Of a DNA stretch of 64,000 nt, positions 60,939 through 64,000 are shown piece after piece. Location of the stretch: NCBI GenBank assembly GCA_003993805.1, contig RSEF01000031.1, positions 18,544,855 to 18,608,854 on the forward strand, read 5' to 3'. Origin of the DNA: Himantopus leucocephalus (lineage: Eukaryota; Chordata; Aves; Charadriiformes; Recurvirostridae). How positions within the stretch are numbered: position 1 is the first letter of the stretch; each line of letters opens with the position of its first letter. The notes beneath the pieces are model-generated. The model worked only from the letters and a program-made list of their open reading frames with translations. It had not been told where the DNA came from and did not search any database. The position numbers and the translations under genes were made by a program.

Positions 60939-62386
60939 TTCATAATGTATAAGTCAGCAAAGAGCTCTAGACTGACTTGATTTGGTGTGATGGGAAGTTT
61001 CATATGAAACTCAGCTCTGTGGTAACTGCCTGTGGAAGTGAAGCTGACTGCTTACACTTCATGAACCTTTCTCTTTGGTCTCTAATAGTTAGCCTTGCAT
61101 CATCAGCCTCAGAATTTTTAATGGCTATTCAACTGCTAAAATGTATGTCAAAAAAACCTTGGCTTTCATTTCTGCACAGAGGAGCTGAAAATCCATTCTA
61201 TAAGATGGGATTCAGAGAAAAGAGTTTCCATATGTAAAGAAAGGAAAATGGAATTTGACAAAAAGCAGACGTGGTAATGTGGTTTTGCTCTTGTTTTGTT
61301 TTTGTGTCCATTCGTCCCATCCCCACCTCTTCCCCTTCTCAGTAGGTTGAATGCAGCTCCAGCTGTTTCTGGCATGTTTCCTACAGCATCCTCAACCTCG
61401 ATCTAACCAGGAAACACTTTCCCCAGGCCTAAAATAGCTTTACATTGTTATTTTACAGTTGTATTTTTTGTCTCAGTCACTCAGCCACTGTGGGAGATGT
61501 AACTTACCCTTCAGAGAGGACCTCTGAGCATTACAGGCTAATGAGAACAGCTGATACACACTCATGCTTCAGTCTGTAGTGTAATGAGTTCGGCAGTTGT
61601 ACGTTTTTAAAGCTCTGTGACACAGAGGTCAGGGGATGATATCCAGGGCAGAGAAGAGTTATGGAAGAGGATTAGGATCAGCTAGGCTTTAAAACTGCTG
61701 ATCACATTTGGGAGACTAAATGTAATTTGTCTAGCTCTGATAAAATTTAAAAAAAAAATACAACCCTATTTCACTTGAGATAAAACATCCAATTTAAAAA
61801 TATTTAAAATCTGAAAGAGATTGTAGTGCAATGTTGCAGTCCTCTTACCAGATATGTGATGCCATATAGTCCCCCTGCATATGAAATATACTTTGTGTAG
61901 TCCCGTGGATTTCCTTTATGACATGTACTAGTTTTACAGTTAGGCATTTATTCGTATATTTTGCTAAGTCAGGGCTTTGCCATGTAAGGCATGTCTGAGA
62001 CAAGTGTTTCCTCTGGGTCAGACTGCAGCCTCTCTCATGGCTGATGCAGAACATCTCCTGGTCCTTCTGCCAGGACTTCACACGCTTGCACAGCTAACCC
62101 TCTGCCATGGGCAGCTGTTCTGCCTCTGGGCACAAAGGGCTGGTGGGGTGGCTGCCATGTGCTAGAGAATTTAGCCTGGCTGATGACAGTCCAGAGGGGG
62201 ATTTTCAGGGTGCCAGAGATGACAGTGAACTGTTCATTGTTCTCTTTCTTTTAAAGATTAGATGGAATTATATGACTCATCCTCCAGTTATTTTACTGAG
62301 GACTGTCATAAGTGTGTTTTCATATTTTCTGCAAACCTGTAATTGTGTTGAGTTTGAAATGACGTGCTGGACAAGGGAAGAGGATG

Positions 62387-62770
62387 CAGGTGAGGCATAC
62401 CACTACATTTGATTCAGACCCCTAACCCCGGGCAGTTTAAGCAGCCTGCTGGGTGCTCTTAGGCAGGGAGAGGAAGCCCAGCTTTCCGAGCTAGGCACAG
62501 AAGGTAGGTGGCCTCTGCTGCAGGGCAACTTGGCAAGCTGGGGTAAGAACTGGGTTTCAGGTGCACTTGATCACACCTGTGTCCTACCATGGAAGGCCTA
62601 TTATTCCACCTGGGTTTCATGCCAGGGCATACCCACCTGCACGGGTGCTGACTGTTGCCTGAGCGAAAGCCAGCTGCTTGAGCTGATAAGCTGACCTGAG
62701 AGGCAATTAGTAATTGCTGAGGCTCAGCGCCCTGCCAGGACAGGTACACAGGACAGACAGACACACGTGT
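62387..62770. promoter_or_regulatory. Candidate regulatory patch: E-box cluster and homeodomain palindrome
   Basis: CAGGTG/CACCTG E-boxes occur at 62387, 62558, 62574, 62607 and 62634, four of them within 82 bp. A perfect 15-bp palindrome GCAATTAGTAATTGC (62703-62717) presents two ATTA homeodomain cores. ACACGTGT at 62763-62770 contains a CACGTG E-box. The patch is GC-richer than the flanks. This is motif evidence only; CACCTG sites suit ZEB/SNAI or bHLH factors. Confidence 0.3.
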
Positions 62771-64000
62771 CTTCTGTTGGGTGAGACTCACTTAGTCTTG
62801 CTGTAACATTTGCTTAGAGCTGGAGTAATGTGGTGGCTGAGGAGAAAGATCAATTTGATTTAAAAAATATACACAGCCATTGAAGACTTCCACCTCACTG
62901 ATGTGAATCATGTGTATGGAGGAGGGGGCTCTGAGTCATGTTCCACACTGCTGTACCATAAAGGGGCTGCCTTCACATCTCTATCTAATTCACACAGGTC
63001 TAAGCGCAACATGGTGGGGTCAGCAGGTGACTGTTGAAAGGAATACCATGTCCTTCATGGTTTTTTTTTTCAAAGGGGAGGGTAAAACCTATTTATTGGG
63101 TTATATATTCTTTTGATTAATAGTGTACCTATCAAACATCTTAAAAAGGTTCGGGATGCCAAAAAACTGGTGATAAGCAGTGTGAACTAAAACTAGTACA
63201 GGCTCAAGTTTTCCTGTGGAGTGAAAACTTTGCCTTGAGTATTTGTTTCCCACTGTCCCATGAAATGGACTTCCTTGCTATTCTAAAAATGCCCTGCAAG
63301 TCCAGGGGTGCTTTAATCCTGTAATCTGGTTCTGTGGTATTCTAAACAAATAAAATGTGACAGGGGGTGTATACAGGTACATAAGGTGTATATACAGATA
63401 ATTTGAGGATAATTAAAACACTTAAATTCATTGTTGATTTTGAAAAGACGGGCTATAGAGTCTCTTCTGTCCAGGAGATACTCGTACAGCTCTGGAGCTA
63501 CGTGCCATGTCTGCTTGTACCTCCTTGGCCAACAGCTACTCCTGCTGCTCAGTGAACTATCTGAATATCTCATCTTTCCTCTCACAGGGTTAAAATTGTG
63601 TCATTCTGCAATGAAACTCATTGTTAAGCTAAGAAAAAAGACTACATCTTTTTTGTTTTGTTTTGTTTGAGTAGTCTGCTTTGCCCTTTCTGTGCAACAA
63701 TACATTTTGTTCATTATAATCTATTAAAATTTTAAGAATATATTGTATTTTCCAACTGTCAAAGGTGATTAAGTTGTCATTTATCTTCAGTGTAGGCATT
63801 GGCTGTTTCATTACTTGTGTCTATCTCAGTGAGTAGTCCAAGTACATAAACAGGGCTCCAAGATGTGCTGCAATGCAAATAGTACCATAAAATTTTTTAC
63901 AAAGTTCTATTTTTATGCTGAAACCTCTCACAGGAGCTGAACTTTGTCTACACCGCAACTGCTGAAAGAGGCAGGAGTGGCTGTAGGCCTTGTATTTTCA
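62771..64000. other. Gene-free unique DNA
   Basis: AT-rich sequence with T-runs near 63060-63070 and 63650-63668. No gene, RNA or repeat family was recognised. Confidence 0.45.

Larger units (their letters stand above)
59133..62386. other. Gene-free unique DNA
   Basis: AT-rich sequence with a 16-bp perfect palindrome (60211-60226), a 17-bp tandem repeat (60234-60267) and a 30-bp tandem repeat (60879-60938). No exon or repeat family was recognised. Confidence 0.45.

Noticed and set aside
60764..61003. Minus-strand frame with a repeated threonine-rich peptide
   Set aside because: It reflects the 30-bp pyrimidine-rich tandem duplication.
1..64000. CRISPR arrays, phage, plasmid or bacterial operons
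   Set aside because: No regularly spaced repeats and no dense coding; the repeats are avian.

Overview
The window looks like gene-poor nuclear DNA from a bird. The evidence is the repeats. There are several CR1 LINE pieces with avian-type 3' ends (ATTCTATGATTCTATGA-like tails), a solo LTR closely resembling a widespread avian ERV-L family, a second avian-type LTR, an antisense L3-like CR1 relic, and old palindromic foldback elements known to me from sauropsid genomes. No mammalian L1 or Alu sequence is seen. Base composition is AT-rich and CpG-poor, with stops dense in all frames. I found no convincing protein-coding exon, tRNA, rRNA, CRISPR array or bacterial-type operon. Open frames above 60 codons are chance frames, apart from two that belong to CR1 ORF2. 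The window could be intergenic or lie inside a very large intron; the sequence does not decide which.

Layout: 1-5045 is unique DNA with a short GT repeat, a GC/purine-rich patch (1530-2170) and a possible half foldback element near 2760. Positions 5046-5781 are a GC-rich LTR-like block with two assembly scars. Positions 5782-16734 are mostly unique, with a near-perfect foldback at 14763-14827 and a homeodomain/octamer-like cluster near 16018-16051. Positions 16735-17308 are a solo ERV-L-type LTR, followed by a 100-N gap that ends in a CR1 3' tail (17441-17481). Positions 17482-24924 are unique. An antisense L3-like CR1 relic (about 24925-25560) is followed by a sense CR1 (26459-27142) with one in-frame stop. 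Positions 27143-38400 are unique apart from small tandem duplications and two A-tracts preceded by AATAAA. At 38401-39004 two CR1 copies meet head to head at a single N, and the right-hand copy still has an open ORF2 tail. Positions 39005-64000 hold a second foldback element (42087-42178), a possible half foldback, a MIR-like SINE (about 51646-51770), a long GAAA/GGAA microsatellite (58999-59132) and a motif-dense patch near 62387-62770.

No genes act together here and I see no new biological system. The observations most worth checking are the foldback elements, the CR1 arrangement, the candidate regulatory patches and the assembly artefacts, especially the 61-bp duplication around an N at 5222. 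Identifications of repeat families are from memory and were not searched.
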